Source: Clostridiales bacterium (lineage in GTDB: Bacteria > Bacillota > Clostridia > Monoglobales > Firm-18). From it: DNA of 13,713 bases. Below the pieces are notes generated by a model. That model was not told where the DNA came from. It worked only from the letters and a program-made list of their open reading frames with translations, and did no database searches. The position numbers and the translations under genes were made by a program. Position 1 is the first letter of the stretch; each line of letters begins with the position of its first letter. Below, in pieces: positions 1-7,554 of the stretch. The stretch is from contig JAIRSR010000074.1 of NCBI GenBank assembly GCA_031255355.1, positions 1 to 13,713 on the forward strand, read 5' to 3'.

Positions 1-8
1 GCGGGGTG

Positions 9-176
9 TTTACCACATATTTTGGCTTAGCCACCGGGGGAGGCCTGTGGATGCTTGCGTAAAAAACACGGCGGGGGGATTGTGTTGTGGAATCTGTGGA
101 AAACGCGGGGGGATTTCCACAGGAATTTCCATAGGACGGAATGTAACAAAGGCGCGGAAAGGGCGGAATTTCCACA
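9..176. other. oriC: Origin region: cluster of DnaA-box-like 9-mers
   Basis: Against the DnaA-box consensus TTWTNCACA, one site is perfect: TTTTCCACA on the minus strand at 95-103. Sites with one mismatch are TTTACCACA (9-17, plus) and ATTTCCACA (113-121 and 168-176, plus). Weaker two-mismatch sites lie at 46-54 and 86-94 (minus) and 125-133 (plus). The minus-strand sites at 86-94 and 95-103 abut without a gap. The 11-mer GCGGGGGGATT occurs at both 71-81 and 105-115. Position just upstream of dnaN fits the dnaA-dnaN intergenic origin of many Bacillota; dnaA itself would lie left of the window and I find no convincing dnaA 3' end here. Most sites carry TTTCCACA rather than the usual TATCCACA core, so the lineage may use a slightly different box. 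Confidence 0.72.
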
Positions 177-189
177 ACTTCCCCAATGC

Positions 190-207
190 CTATTACTATT
201 ACTGCTA
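190..207. other. DnaA-trio-like tract (six trinucleotides)
   Basis: The plus strand reads CTA TTA CTA TTA CTG CTA, which is a run of TAG/TAA/CAG triplets on the minus strand. Known DnaA-trios, described in Bacillus subtilis, are repeats of this type on the strand bound by the DnaA filament, next to a DnaA box and a short GC-rich spacer. Here the nearest box (168-176) points toward the tract, the spacer 177-190 is C-rich, and AT-rich DNA follows. The spacing, order and orientation therefore match a basal unwinding system. The role is inferred from this architecture. Confidence 0.65.
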
Positions 208-275
208 AAATTATAACCTATATGCGAAAGACTTATGCGAAAAAATTAAGCAACGAAAAAAAGAAAGGTAAAAAG
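208..275. other. AT-rich probable DNA unwinding element with 13-bp-spaced repeats
   Basis: This stretch is strongly A/T-rich compared with the flanking GC-rich sequence and directly follows the DnaA-trio-like tract, the place where origin melting would start. TATGCGAAA occurs at 221-229 and again at 234-242, so the copies are exactly 13 bp apart; a looser third copy (TAAGCAACGAAAA) follows from 247. Many origins carry 13-mer repeats in the unwinding element, but the sequence here is unlike the E. coli 13-mers. A role as a promoter or operator for dnaN is an alternative; I could not find a convincing -35/-10 pair. Confidence 0.5.
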
Positions 276-286
276 TTTTTCAGACG

Positions 287-317
287 GCGCAAAGCAAAAA
301 ATACCATTTTTGCCGCC
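287..317. other. Hairpin in the region upstream of dnaN
   Basis: GCAAAAA (295-301) and TTTTTGC (307-313) form a perfect 7-bp stem around the 5-nt loop TACCA. GGCG (287-290) and CGCC (314-317) can extend the stem outside an unpaired CAAA. No T-run follows on either side, so it is not a canonical terminator. It could be a structure in the dnaN 5' leader or part of the origin. Confidence 0.35.
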
Positions 318-378
318 GCGCGAGGATTGGCGGACAGGTCTAATAAATAATTGCTATTTAAGAGAGGGGATTTACGGA

Positions 379-1500
379 ATGAAATTTACTTGTGACAGAA
401 CCGCGCTTACAGACGCGGTCGGGATTGTACAGCGGGCGGTCGCGTCCCGTTCCACGCTTGCCGTGTTGGAGGGAATCCTCATCAAAGCGAAAGGCGGCAA
501 GGTGACGCTGACGGGGAACGATTTGGAAATCGGCATAGAGGCGGTAATCGGCGCGGAGGTGAGCAACGAGGGCAAAGTCGTGGTAAATTCCGCGTTGTTC
601 GGCAACATCATCCGCAAGATGTCGGGCGATACCGTAACGGTGGACGTTGCGGAGAACCACGCGACGGAACTGAAATGCGGCAACTCTAATATCCGTTTGA
701 ACGGCATTAGCGGGGACGAATTCCCGGAAATCCCGGGCTTCGACACCGAACTTGACCTCGCGCTGAGCCAAAAGGAGTTTAAGGACCTCATACGCCATAC
801 CATTTTCGCGGTGGGGACGAGTGAATCCAAGTTGATTTTAACGGGCTGCCTTTTGGAAGCGTCCGCGAATAACGTCAGTATGGTAGCGGTGGACGGCTTC
901 CGCCTCGCGCTGAAAAAAATCGTTTCGGAAGCGGAAAGCGTCAGTTCCGGCGACGCGGCAATTGTGATCCCCGCAAAAACACTGCGGGAAATCAACAGTA
1001 TTATCGGCGACAGCGACGATAAAATCACCATTCGCTGCTCTCAAAAGAACGTCCGCCTGGAATTTGACAACGTGATTTTTACGTCGCGGTTGTTGGAGGG
1101 GGATTATATCGACTACAAAAAAATCATTCCGACGGAGTTCAAAACGCGGATCAAAGCGGACTTAAAGCCGCTGATCGAGGCGGTAGACCGCGCCTCCGTG
1201 ATTATCACGAGCGAGGCGACGAAAAGTCCGCTGACCGTGAAAATCGCCGACGGCGTCATGCAACTCCGCTGTGAAACCAACGCCGGAAAGGTGGACGAGG
1301 TCGTCCCCGTGGAAATGCGCGGCGACGAGATTGAAATCGGGTTTAACAACAAGTATCTGCTGGAAGCGTTAAAGGCGGCGGAGGGCGACGAGGCGTATTT
1401 GGAGTTTATCGGCCCGGTGAACCCCTGTTTGATTACTCCCGTCGAGGGCGATAGTTTCAAGTTTATCGTGCTTCCCGTCCGGCTTCGTTCGGATAGTTGA
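379..1500 (+). CDS. dnaN: DNA polymerase III beta subunit (sliding clamp)
   Basis: DnaN is the ring-shaped clamp that holds DNA polymerase III on DNA and also recruits other replication and repair proteins. The product is 373 aa, normal for bacterial clamps, beginning MKFTCDRTALTDAV and built of three consecutive roughly 120-residue domains. The C-terminal FIVLPVRL matches the family's terminal P-x-R-L segment lining the partner-binding pocket; here four extra residues (RSDS) follow it. The start at 379 is chosen because an AGAGGGGA Shine-Dalgarno sequence (363-370) lies 8 nt upstream; the frame stays open upstream to a TTG at 310, but those 23 residues are unlike the family. It is the first gene of the plus-strand cluster, and the yaaA start lies 4 nt after its stop. 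Confidence 0.97.
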   Translation: MKFTCDRTALTDAVGIVQRAVASRSTLAVLEGILIKAKGGKVTLTGNDLEIGIEAVIGAEVSNEGKVVVNSALFGNIIRKMSGDTVTVDVAENHATELKCGNSNIRLNGISGDEFPEIPGFDTELDLALSQKEFKDLIRHTIFAVGTSESKLILTGCLLEASANNVSMVAVDGFRLALKKIVSEAESVSSGDAAIVIPAKTLREINSIIGDSDDKITIRCSQKNVRLEFDNVIFTSRLLEGDYIDYKKIIPTEFKTRIKADLKPLIEAVDRASVIITSEATKSPLTVKIADGVMQLRCETNAGKVDEVVPVEMRGDEIEIGFNNKYLLEALKAAEGDEAYLEFIGPVNPCLITPVEGDSFKFIVLPVRLRSDS

Positions 1501-1504
1501 CGCG

Positions 1505-1729
1505 ATGGAACAGTTAAGCGTGCGCGTTACAACGGAGTATATTAAGTTAGACCAACTGTTAAAACTTGCCGGGCTTGCCGCCAGCGGCGCGGAAGCGAAG
1601 TACTTGATTCAAGACGGAAATGTCAGTGTAAACGGCGGTTTGTCCACGCGGCGCGGGCATAAAATACGGCGGGGCGACGCGGTACTGCTCCGCAGCGGGG
1701 CGGAGGCGTTTGAAATCCATGTATGTTGA
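1505..1729 (+). CDS. yaaA: S4-domain RNA-binding protein YaaA
   Basis: This 74-aa protein is almost entirely one S4 RNA-binding domain: IKLDQLLKLAGL, then a central AEAKYLIQDGNVSVNG core and the basic TRRGHKIRRGD loop. Small S4 proteins sit between dnaN and recF in many Bacillota. The B. subtilis protein at this place, also called RlbA, has been linked to ribosome function, and binding to structured RNA is the family expectation. It starts 4 nt after dnaN stops and has no clear Shine-Dalgarno sequence, so translational coupling to dnaN is likely. Its last codons overlap recF. The assignment rests on the domain and the gene order; the exact RNA target cannot be read from the sequence. Confidence 0.9.
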   Translation: MEQLSVRVTTEYIKLDQLLKLAGLAASGAEAKYLIQDGNVSVNGGLSTRRGHKIRRGDAVLLRSGAEAFEIHVC

Positions 1730-2804
1730 CGAAATTCAGTTGAACGACTTTCGCAACTATAAAGACGGTTACGCCGCGTTTTCACAGGGCGTCAACGTGA
1801 TTTACGGCGGCAACGCCCGGGGGAAAACCAATATTTTAGAGGCGGTGTACCTGCTTTCGTCCGCGCGTTCGCACCGGCTCTCCCGCGAGAACGAAATGAT
1901 CCGCTTCGGTGAGAAAACCGCGAGGATCACCGCGAAATTCCACTCGCGCGGGCGGGATAATATCGGGGAAATGACGCTGTTCCCCGATAAAAAAAAGCAA
2001 ATCAAAATCAACCGCGTTCCAATCGGCAAAACCAGCGGGTTAATGGGGTTTTTGAATACCGTGATGTTTTGCCCGGAGGACCTCCGTTTGGTCAAAGGTT
2101 CGCCGAGGGAACGCAGGCGCATGATGGACCTCGGCATTTGCCAATTGAGCAAAAAGTACTTCCACGCGCTGTCGCAATACGTCAAAGTGCTGGAGCAGCG
2201 GAACAGGCTGTTAAAGGAAAATCCCGGCAGTCAGTCGCTGTGGGTGTGGGACGAAAAATTGGTACAGTACGGCGTAGAGGTGATGCTGCACAGGAAGCGT
2301 TACCTCGCGACGCTGGGCGGCGAGGCGCGAAACGTCCACGGCGGCATTTGCGGGGAGCGGCTGGACGTCGCGTACCGTTGCGGCGCGGCAATCGGGGATT
2401 TTGACGACAGGGAAGCGGCGGCGCGGCAGTTTTTGGCGGATTTGGAACGCTGTCACGGGCGGGAACAACGCTTCGGAATGTCCCTCTCCGGGCCGCACCG
2501 CGACGATTTCAGTATCGTCATAGACGATAGGGAGGCGCGGCTGTACGGTTCGCAAGGGCAGCAGCGCACCGCCGCGCTGTCGCTGAAAATGGCGGAAGTT
2601 TCCCTGTTGCGGGACGGCACGGGCGAAACGCCGGTGTTGTTGCTGGACGATGTGATGTCGGAACTGGACCTGTCGCGGCAAAGTTATATTTTGAACCATA
2701 TCGGCGGGGTGCAAGTCATCATCACCTGCACCGCCGAACCGGACCGCGCCGCCGTATTTTACGAAAACGCGAAAAAAATCAATGTGGAGGAAGTGAAACG
2801 CTGA
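1719..2804 (+). CDS. recF: DNA replication and repair protein RecF
   Basis: RecF is an SMC/ABC-like ATPase that binds gapped DNA and, with RecO and RecR, helps load RecA at stalled forks. The 361-aa product begins MYVDEIQLNDFRNY, typical of the family. Walker A is GGNARGKT (residues 30-37), the ABC signature is SQGQQRT (278-284) and Walker B is LLLDDVMSELD with the DD pair at 310-311; GPHRDDF precedes the signature. The start at 1719 matches the family N-terminus and overlaps yaaA by 11 nt; a TTG 9 nt upstream (1710) would only add three residues. A GGAGG at 1702-1706 lies 12 nt upstream, a little far. The stop overlaps the remB ATG by one base (TGATG). Confidence 0.96.
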   Translation: MYVDEIQLNDFRNYKDGYAAFSQGVNVIYGGNARGKTNILEAVYLLSSARSHRLSRENEMIRFGEKTARITAKFHSRGRDNIGEMTLFPDKKKQIKINRVPIGKTSGLMGFLNTVMFCPEDLRLVKGSPRERRRMMDLGICQLSKKYFHALSQYVKVLEQRNRLLKENPGSQSLWVWDEKLVQYGVEVMLHRKRYLATLGGEARNVHGGICGERLDVAYRCGAAIGDFDDREAAARQFLADLERCHGREQRFGMSLSGPHRDDFSIVIDDREARLYGSQGQQRTAALSLKMAEVSLLRDGTGETPVLLLDDVMSELDLSRQSYILNHIGGVQVIITCTAEPDRAAVFYENAKKINVEEVKR

Positions 2805-3067
2805 TGTATCTGCATTTGGGGGAAAACGTCGCGGTAAATTCCAAGTCGATCGTGGCGATGATCGATTTGGAAAATTCCACCGTGTCGCGCCTGACCAAGG
2901 AATTTTTGAAAAACGCGCAGCAAAGCGGCAGGGTCGTCAACGTTTCGGCGGAACTTCCAAAGTCTGCGGTGGTGTGTGAGAACAAGGGAAAAAGTGAGGT
3001 TTTTATCTCACAGATTTCAACGGCGACGCTGCAAAAGCGCGCGGGGAAAACGGAGGGAACTGCGTAA
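2804..3067 (+). CDS. remB: Extracellular matrix regulator RemB homologue (DUF370)
   Basis: This small protein (87 aa) starts MYLHLGENVAVNSKSIVAM and contains TVSRLTKEFLKNAQ and the C-terminal STATLQKRA segment, the pattern of DUF370 proteins such as B. subtilis RemB (YaaB), encoded at the same place between recF and gyrB. RemB contributes to activation of biofilm matrix genes in B. subtilis; whether it does so here is not visible. The start overlaps the recF stop by one base, with GGAGG at 2786-2790, and the stop overlaps the gyrB ATG by one base (TAATG), so the gene is embedded in a translationally coupled run. Confidence 0.88.
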   Translation: MYLHLGENVAVNSKSIVAMIDLENSTVSRLTKEFLKNAQQSGRVVNVSAELPKSAVVCENKGKSEVFISQISTATLQKRAGKTEGTA

Positions 3068-4977
3068 TGGCGGAGGGTATGAAAAATAATTATGACGAAA
3101 ATCAAATACAGGTCTTAGAGGGTCTGGAAGCGGTGCGGAAACGCCCGGGAATGTATATCGGCTCTACGGAAGCGCGGGGCTTGCACCATTTGGTGTATGA
3201 AATTGTGGATAACGCGATCGACGAGGCGCTCGCGGGGTATTGCGACTGTGTGAACGTGGAAATCAACGGCGACAACAGCGTCACCGTCACGGACAACGGA
3301 CGCGGCATCCCGACGGGGATTCACCCGAAAATGGGGATTCCCGCCGTCGAGGTGGTCTTTACCATACTGCACGCCGGCGGCAAGTTCGGCGGCGAGGGGT
3401 ATAAGGTGTCGGGCGGCTTGCACGGCGTGGGCGCGTCCGTCGTCAACGCCTTGTCGGAATTTTTGGAAGTCGAGGTGTACGACGGCGAAAAGGTACACGT
3501 ACAGCGGTACGAGCGGGGGAAGGTGGTATCGCCGCTGACCGTTTCCGGCGCGACGGACAAAAAAGGCACAAAAATCACCTTTAAGCCGGATTATCAAATT
3601 TTTGAAACGCTGGAGTTTGATTTTGATACCCTGCTTTCGCGGCTGAGGGAGCAGGCGTTCCTCAACGCGGGGCTGAAAATCGTCTTAGAGGACAAACGCG
3701 CCGAAGGGGAGCGGAAAAAGGAACTGCACTACGAGGGCGGCATCCGTTCCTTTGTGGAGTACATCAACCGCAACCGCGAAGCACTCCATGAGGAAGTCAT
3801 TTACGTTACCGGCGACAAGGACGACGCTATGGTGGAAATCGCCATGCAGTACAACGACGGCTACAATGAAAATATCGTCAGTTTTTGCAACAATATCCAC
3901 ACCACGGAGGGCGGGACGCATGAGACCGGCTTCAAAACCGCGCTGACGCGGGTGATCAACGACTACGCGCGGAAAATCAATATGCTGAAAGACAGCGACA
4001 AAAACCTCGGCGGCGAGGACGTACGCGAGGGACTGACCACCGTAATCAGCGTCAAGGTACACGAGGCGCAGTTTGAGGGACAGACCAAAACGAAGTTAGG
4101 CAATAGTGAGGTGCGCGGGCTGGTCGAGGGGACAATCGGGGACAAACTCCAAACTTTTTTAGAGGAAAACCCCGCCGTCGCGAAAACGGTAATCGACAAG
4201 GCAATGACGGCGTTCCGGGCGCGGGAGGCGGCAAAGCGCGCGCGGGAGATGACCCGCCGAAAAAGCGCGTTGGAAAATACTTCTTTGCCGGGAAAGTTAG
4301 CGGATTGTTCGGATAAAGACCCCACCTACACCGAAATTTATATCGTGGAGGGTGATTCTGCGGGCGGCAGCGCGAAGCAAGGGCGGGACAGGTCCTTTCA
4401 AGCGATTTTGCCCCTTTGGGGGAAAATGCTCAACGTGGAAAAGGCGCGGATCGACCGGGTTTACGGCAACGACAAACTAACGCCCGTCATTACCGCGCTG
4501 GGCGCGGGCTTTGGCGAGGATTTTGACGTTTCCAAACTGCGCTACGGCAAAATTATCATCATGGCGGACGCGGACGTGGACGGGGCGCATATCCGAACGC
4601 TGCTGCTGACGTTCTTTTTCCGCTTTATGAAGCCGTTGGTAGAAAATGGAAACGTGTATATCGCGCAGCCGCCGCTGTACAAAATCGAAAAGGGCAAAAC
4701 GGAACAATACGCCTACACCGATAAGGAACTCGCGCAGGCGTTGGAGGAAGTCGGGCAAGGCGCGAAAATACAGCGGTATAAGGGCTTGGGTGAGATGAAT
4801 CCCTCGCAATTGTGGGAAACGACAATGGACCCCGCCACCCGCACCATTTTGAAAGTGGAAATGGAGGACGCCGTCGCCGCAGACGAGATTTTCACCATTC
4901 TCATGGGCGATAAGGTAGAGCCGCGCCGGGAATTTATCGAAGGGAACGCGAAATACGTAAGCAATTTGGACATATAA
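3067..4977 (+). CDS. gyrB: DNA gyrase subunit B
   Basis: GyrB is the ATPase subunit of the A2B2 gyrase that introduces negative supercoils. The protein is 636 aa, a usual length for Gram-positive GyrB. The GHKL ATPase domain shows EIVDNAIDEALAG with the catalytic-base Glu45 and Mg-binding Asn49, DNGRGIP (76-82), and the lid glycines of GGLHGVGASVVN. The TOPRIM domain has VEGDSAGG with Glu428 and DADVDG with Asp501, Asp503 and Asp505, and the tail carries QRYKGLGEMNP. The chosen ATG has GGAGGG (3052-3057) about 9 nt upstream and overlaps the remB stop; Met5 (3079) is a less well-spaced alternative. gyrA follows after a 69-nt gap. Confidence 0.97.
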   Translation: MAEGMKNNYDENQIQVLEGLEAVRKRPGMYIGSTEARGLHHLVYEIVDNAIDEALAGYCDCVNVEINGDNSVTVTDNGRGIPTGIHPKMGIPAVEVVFTILHAGGKFGGEGYKVSGGLHGVGASVVNALSEFLEVEVYDGEKVHVQRYERGKVVSPLTVSGATDKKGTKITFKPDYQIFETLEFDFDTLLSRLREQAFLNAGLKIVLEDKRAEGERKKELHYEGGIRSFVEYINRNREALHEEVIYVTGDKDDAMVEIAMQYNDGYNENIVSFCNNIHTTEGGTHETGFKTALTRVINDYARKINMLKDSDKNLGGEDVREGLTTVISVKVHEAQFEGQTKTKLGNSEVRGLVEGTIGDKLQTFLEENPAVAKTVIDKAMTAFRAREAAKRAREMTRRKSALENTSLPGKLADCSDKDPTYTEIYIVEGDSAGGSAKQGRDRSFQAILPLWGKMLNVEKARIDRVYGNDKLTPVITALGAGFGEDFDVSKLRYGKIIIMADADVDGAHIRTLLLTFFFRFMKPLVENGNVYIAQPPLYKIEKGKTEQYAYTDKELAQALEEVGQGAKIQRYKGLGEMNPSQLWETTMDPATRTILKVEMEDAVAADEIFTILMGDKVEPRREFIEGNAKYVSNLDI

Positions 4978-5046
4978 TTTTGCCGCGGCGGGGGAGGGCG
5001 TTTCTCCGTGCGATTACCGCCCCGCGCCGGGAAAGGAAGGTATCGA

Positions 5047-7539
5047 ATGCCTGATTTTGAAAATCAAAAAATAATTCCCGTGCAATTGGTGCGGGAAATG
5101 AAAAAATCCTACATAGACTACGCCATGAGCGTCATTGTCGGCCGCGCGTTGCCGGACGTGCGCGACGGCTTGAAGCCGGTGCACAGGCGCATCCTCTATA
5201 CCATGCACGAGGCGGGCTACACGCCGGACAAGCCGTACAAAAAGTGCGCGGCGACGGTCGGCGACGTGCTTGGTAAGTACCACCCCCACGGCGACGCGGC
5301 GGTGTATGACAGCCTTGTGCGTATGGCGCAGGATTTTTCGCTCCGCTATCCGCTGATCGACGGTCACGGCAATTTTGGTTCGGTAGACGGCGATACCGCT
5401 GCGGCGTACCGATATACCGAGGCGCGTATGAGCCGTTTGGCGGTGGAACTGCTTACCGATATTGACAAAGAAACGGTAGACATGATGCCGAACTATGACG
5501 AGCAGTGGCAAGAGCCGATCGTCCTGCCCTCGCGCTTCCCGAACCTTTTGGTAAACGGTTCGTCGGGAATCGCCGTCGGCATGGCGACGAACATTCCCCC
5601 GCATAATCTGACGGAGGTGGTCAACGGCATTATCGCCGCGATTGACGACCCGGAAATTTCTATCGAGGCACTCATGGGCTATATCAAGGGCCCGGACTTC
5701 CCCACGGCGGGGTTGATTCTTGGCAGGGGCGGGATTCGCAACGCCTACACGACGGGCAGAGGAAAGGTCATCATGCGCGCCCGCGCGGAAATCGAGGCGG
5801 TAAGCGACACGAAAAACCGCATTATCGTTACGGAAATTCCGTATCAAGTCAACAAGGCGCGGCTGATTGAGAAAATCGCCGATTTGGTACACGAAAAACG
5901 AATCGAGGGTATTTCGGATTTGCGCGACGAGTCGGACAGGGACGGTATGCGGATTGTCATCGAGTTAAAGCGCGACGCGAACCCCTCTATCGTGCTGAAT
6001 CATCTGTACAAGCACACGCAAATGCAGGAAAGTTTCGGCGTAAATATGCTGGCGTTGGTGAACAACGAGCCGAAAACACTCAATTTGCGCGAGGTGCTGG
6101 ATCATTACATCAACTTCCAAAAAGAGGTCATCGTCCGGCGCACGAAGTACGACAAGAAAAAGGCGGAGGACCGGGCGCATATTTTAGAGGGCTTGCGCAT
6201 TGCGCTGGACGACATCGACGCGGTGATTGAAACGATACGCAAAAGTTACAACACCGCAAAGGCAGACCTTATGGAACGCTTCGGGCTGACGGACATTCAG
6301 GCGCAGGCGATTTTGGATATGCGTCTGGCGCGTCTGGCGGGCATAGAGCGTGAAAAAATCGACGCGGAGTATAACGAACTGATGGAAAAAATCCAATATT
6401 ACACACAAGTGTTGGAGAGCGACGCGATGGTGCTTGGCATTGTCCGCGACGAACTGACCGCGCTGAAAGAGCGGTACGGCGACGAGCGGCGCACCGAAAT
6501 TACCGCCAACTATGACGATATTGACATAGAGGATTTAATCGAGGAGGAGGAAAACGTCATCACCATGACGCACTTCGGTTACATCAAACGCTTGGCGAGT
6601 GACACGTATAAGGAGCAAAAGCGCGGCGGCAAGGGGATTATCGGGTTGCAGACCCGCGAGGAGGACTTCGTGGAAACGCTGTTTACCTGTTCCACACACG
6701 CGCACCTGTTGTTTTTCACCGACAAGGGCAGAATGTACCGCATGAAAGCGTATCAGATTCCCGAAGCGGGCAGAACCGCCAAGGGGACGGCGATTGTCAA
6801 CCTGCTGCAACTGGAGGCGGGGGAGAAAATCACCGCGACCATTCCGGTGCGGCACTTTGAGGACGATAAATTCCTTGTGATGATGACCAAAACGGGGACG
6901 GTTAAAAAAACGCCGCTTATGGCGTATGACACCGCGCGGAAAGGCGGGATTCGGGCGATCGAACTCGCGGAGGACGACGCGCTGATTCGGGTGAAGTTGA
7001 CGAACGGCAGTTGCGATCTTATTATCGGTACGCATGACGGCATGGCGATCCGCTTTAACGAAAGTGATGTGCGGCCTATGGGCAGAGTCGCGCAGGGTGT
7101 GCGCGGCATCAAACTCAAACAGGGCGATTATGTTGTGGGTATGAGCGTCAACCGCGAGGACGGCGATTTGCTTGTCGTTTCGGAAAACGGCTTCGGCAAA
7201 CGTACCGACCTTGGCGAATATAAAGTCCAAAACCGCGGCGGCAGAGGGGTGACGACGTACAACATCACCGACAAGACAGGCGCGGTGGCGGGAATCAAAA
7301 TTGTGACGGATAAAGATGACGTTATGCTCATCACGTCCGAAGGCACGATTATCCGCATGGCGGCAAAGAGCATTAACCGCTTCGGGCGCGTAACCAAGGG
7401 CGTTACCATGATGCGGTTCAACGAGGGCGTGAAAATCGTCGGTTTGGCGCGGACGGAACATGACGACACGGCGGATTGCGCGGAGGACGGCGGCGCGATC
7501 GAGGAACACGAGGAACACGAGGAACACAACGAATCATAA
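5047..7539 (+). CDS. gyrA: DNA gyrase subunit A
   Basis: GyrA is the DNA-cleaving and DNA-wrapping subunit of gyrase. The 830-aa product has the active-site tyrosine at Tyr123 in AAYRYTEAR with Arg122, and the GyrA box needed for wrapping appears as QKRGGKG (524-530; consensus QRRGGKG), ahead of the C-terminal beta-pinwheel. In the quinolone-resistance region HPHGDAAVYDS, position 84 (equivalent to E. coli Ser83) is Ala, while Asp88 (E. coli Asp87) is kept. The tail is very acidic and ends with EEH three times, then NES. The start at 5047 has GGAAGG (5035-5040) 6 nt upstream; an in-frame GTG at 5008 would add 13 atypical residues. A 69-nt gap separates it from gyrB and 15 nt from the next gene. 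Confidence 0.97.
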   Translation: MPDFENQKIIPVQLVREMKKSYIDYAMSVIVGRALPDVRDGLKPVHRRILYTMHEAGYTPDKPYKKCAATVGDVLGKYHPHGDAAVYDSLVRMAQDFSLRYPLIDGHGNFGSVDGDTAAAYRYTEARMSRLAVELLTDIDKETVDMMPNYDEQWQEPIVLPSRFPNLLVNGSSGIAVGMATNIPPHNLTEVVNGIIAAIDDPEISIEALMGYIKGPDFPTAGLILGRGGIRNAYTTGRGKVIMRARAEIEAVSDTKNRIIVTEIPYQVNKARLIEKIADLVHEKRIEGISDLRDESDRDGMRIVIELKRDANPSIVLNHLYKHTQMQESFGVNMLALVNNEPKTLNLREVLDHYINFQKEVIVRRTKYDKKKAEDRAHILEGLRIALDDIDAVIETIRKSYNTAKADLMERFGLTDIQAQAILDMRLARLAGIEREKIDAEYNELMEKIQYYTQVLESDAMVLGIVRDELTALKERYGDERRTEITANYDDIDIEDLIEEEENVITMTHFGYIKRLASDTYKEQKRGGKGIIGLQTREEDFVETLFTCSTHAHLLFFTDKGRMYRMKAYQIPEAGRTAKGTAIVNLLQLEAGEKITATIPVRHFEDDKFLVMMTKTGTVKKTPLMAYDTARKGGIRAIELAEDDALIRVKLTNGSCDLIIGTHDGMAIRFNESDVRPMGRVAQGVRGIKLKQGDYVVGMSVNREDGDLLVVSENGFGKRTDLGEYKVQNRGGRGVTTYNITDKTGAVAGIKIVTDKDDVMLITSEGTIIRMAAKSINRFGRVTKGVTMMRFNEGVKIVGLARTEHDDTADCAEDGGAIEEHEEHEEHNES
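5296..5298 (+). other. GyrA codon 84: alanine at the quinolone-contact position
   Basis: The codon gcg encodes Ala84, aligned with E. coli Ser83, inside HPHGDAAVYDS. In known structures the Ser together with the downstream acidic residue anchors the water-metal ion bridge to fluoroquinolones; Mycobacterium tuberculosis also has Ala here naturally. Lower intrinsic quinolone sensitivity is therefore expected, but not demonstrated. Confidence 0.8.
7501..7527 (+). repeat. Three tandem GAGGAACAC units at the gyrA 3' end
   Basis: GAGGAACAC occurs three times in perfect tandem (7501-7509, 7510-7518, 7519-7527), encoding EEHEEHEEH at the acidic GyrA tail. Perfect 9-bp units keep the frame, so copy number could vary between strains without breaking the gene. 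Confidence 0.9.
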
Positions 7540-7554
7540 GAGGGGGAATCAACC

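Noticed and set aside
1..30. Possible dnaA 3' end
   Set aside because: Frame 1 stops at TAG 28-30 but the nine residues do not look like a DnaA C-terminus; other frames also fail.
310..378. N-terminal extension of dnaN from TTG 310
   Set aside because: The 23 extra residues do not resemble DnaN, they overlap the leader hairpin, and the ATG at 379 has a good Shine-Dalgarno sequence.
5008..5046. N-terminal extension of gyrA from GTG 5008
   Set aside because: It lacks family similarity, and ATG 5047 has GGAAGG 6 nt upstream and the expected GyrA beginning.
4978..5046. Terminator or riboswitch between gyrB and gyrA
   Set aside because: Only a weak GCGGGG/CCCCGC pairing across a 26-nt loop is visible, without a T-run.
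5014..5892. Long antisense frame opposite gyrA (also 6535-7527 and 10084-10884)
   Set aside because: These are mirror frames of strongly conserved genes in GC-rich DNA, rich in Arg/His/Pro or Ser with no recognisable domain.
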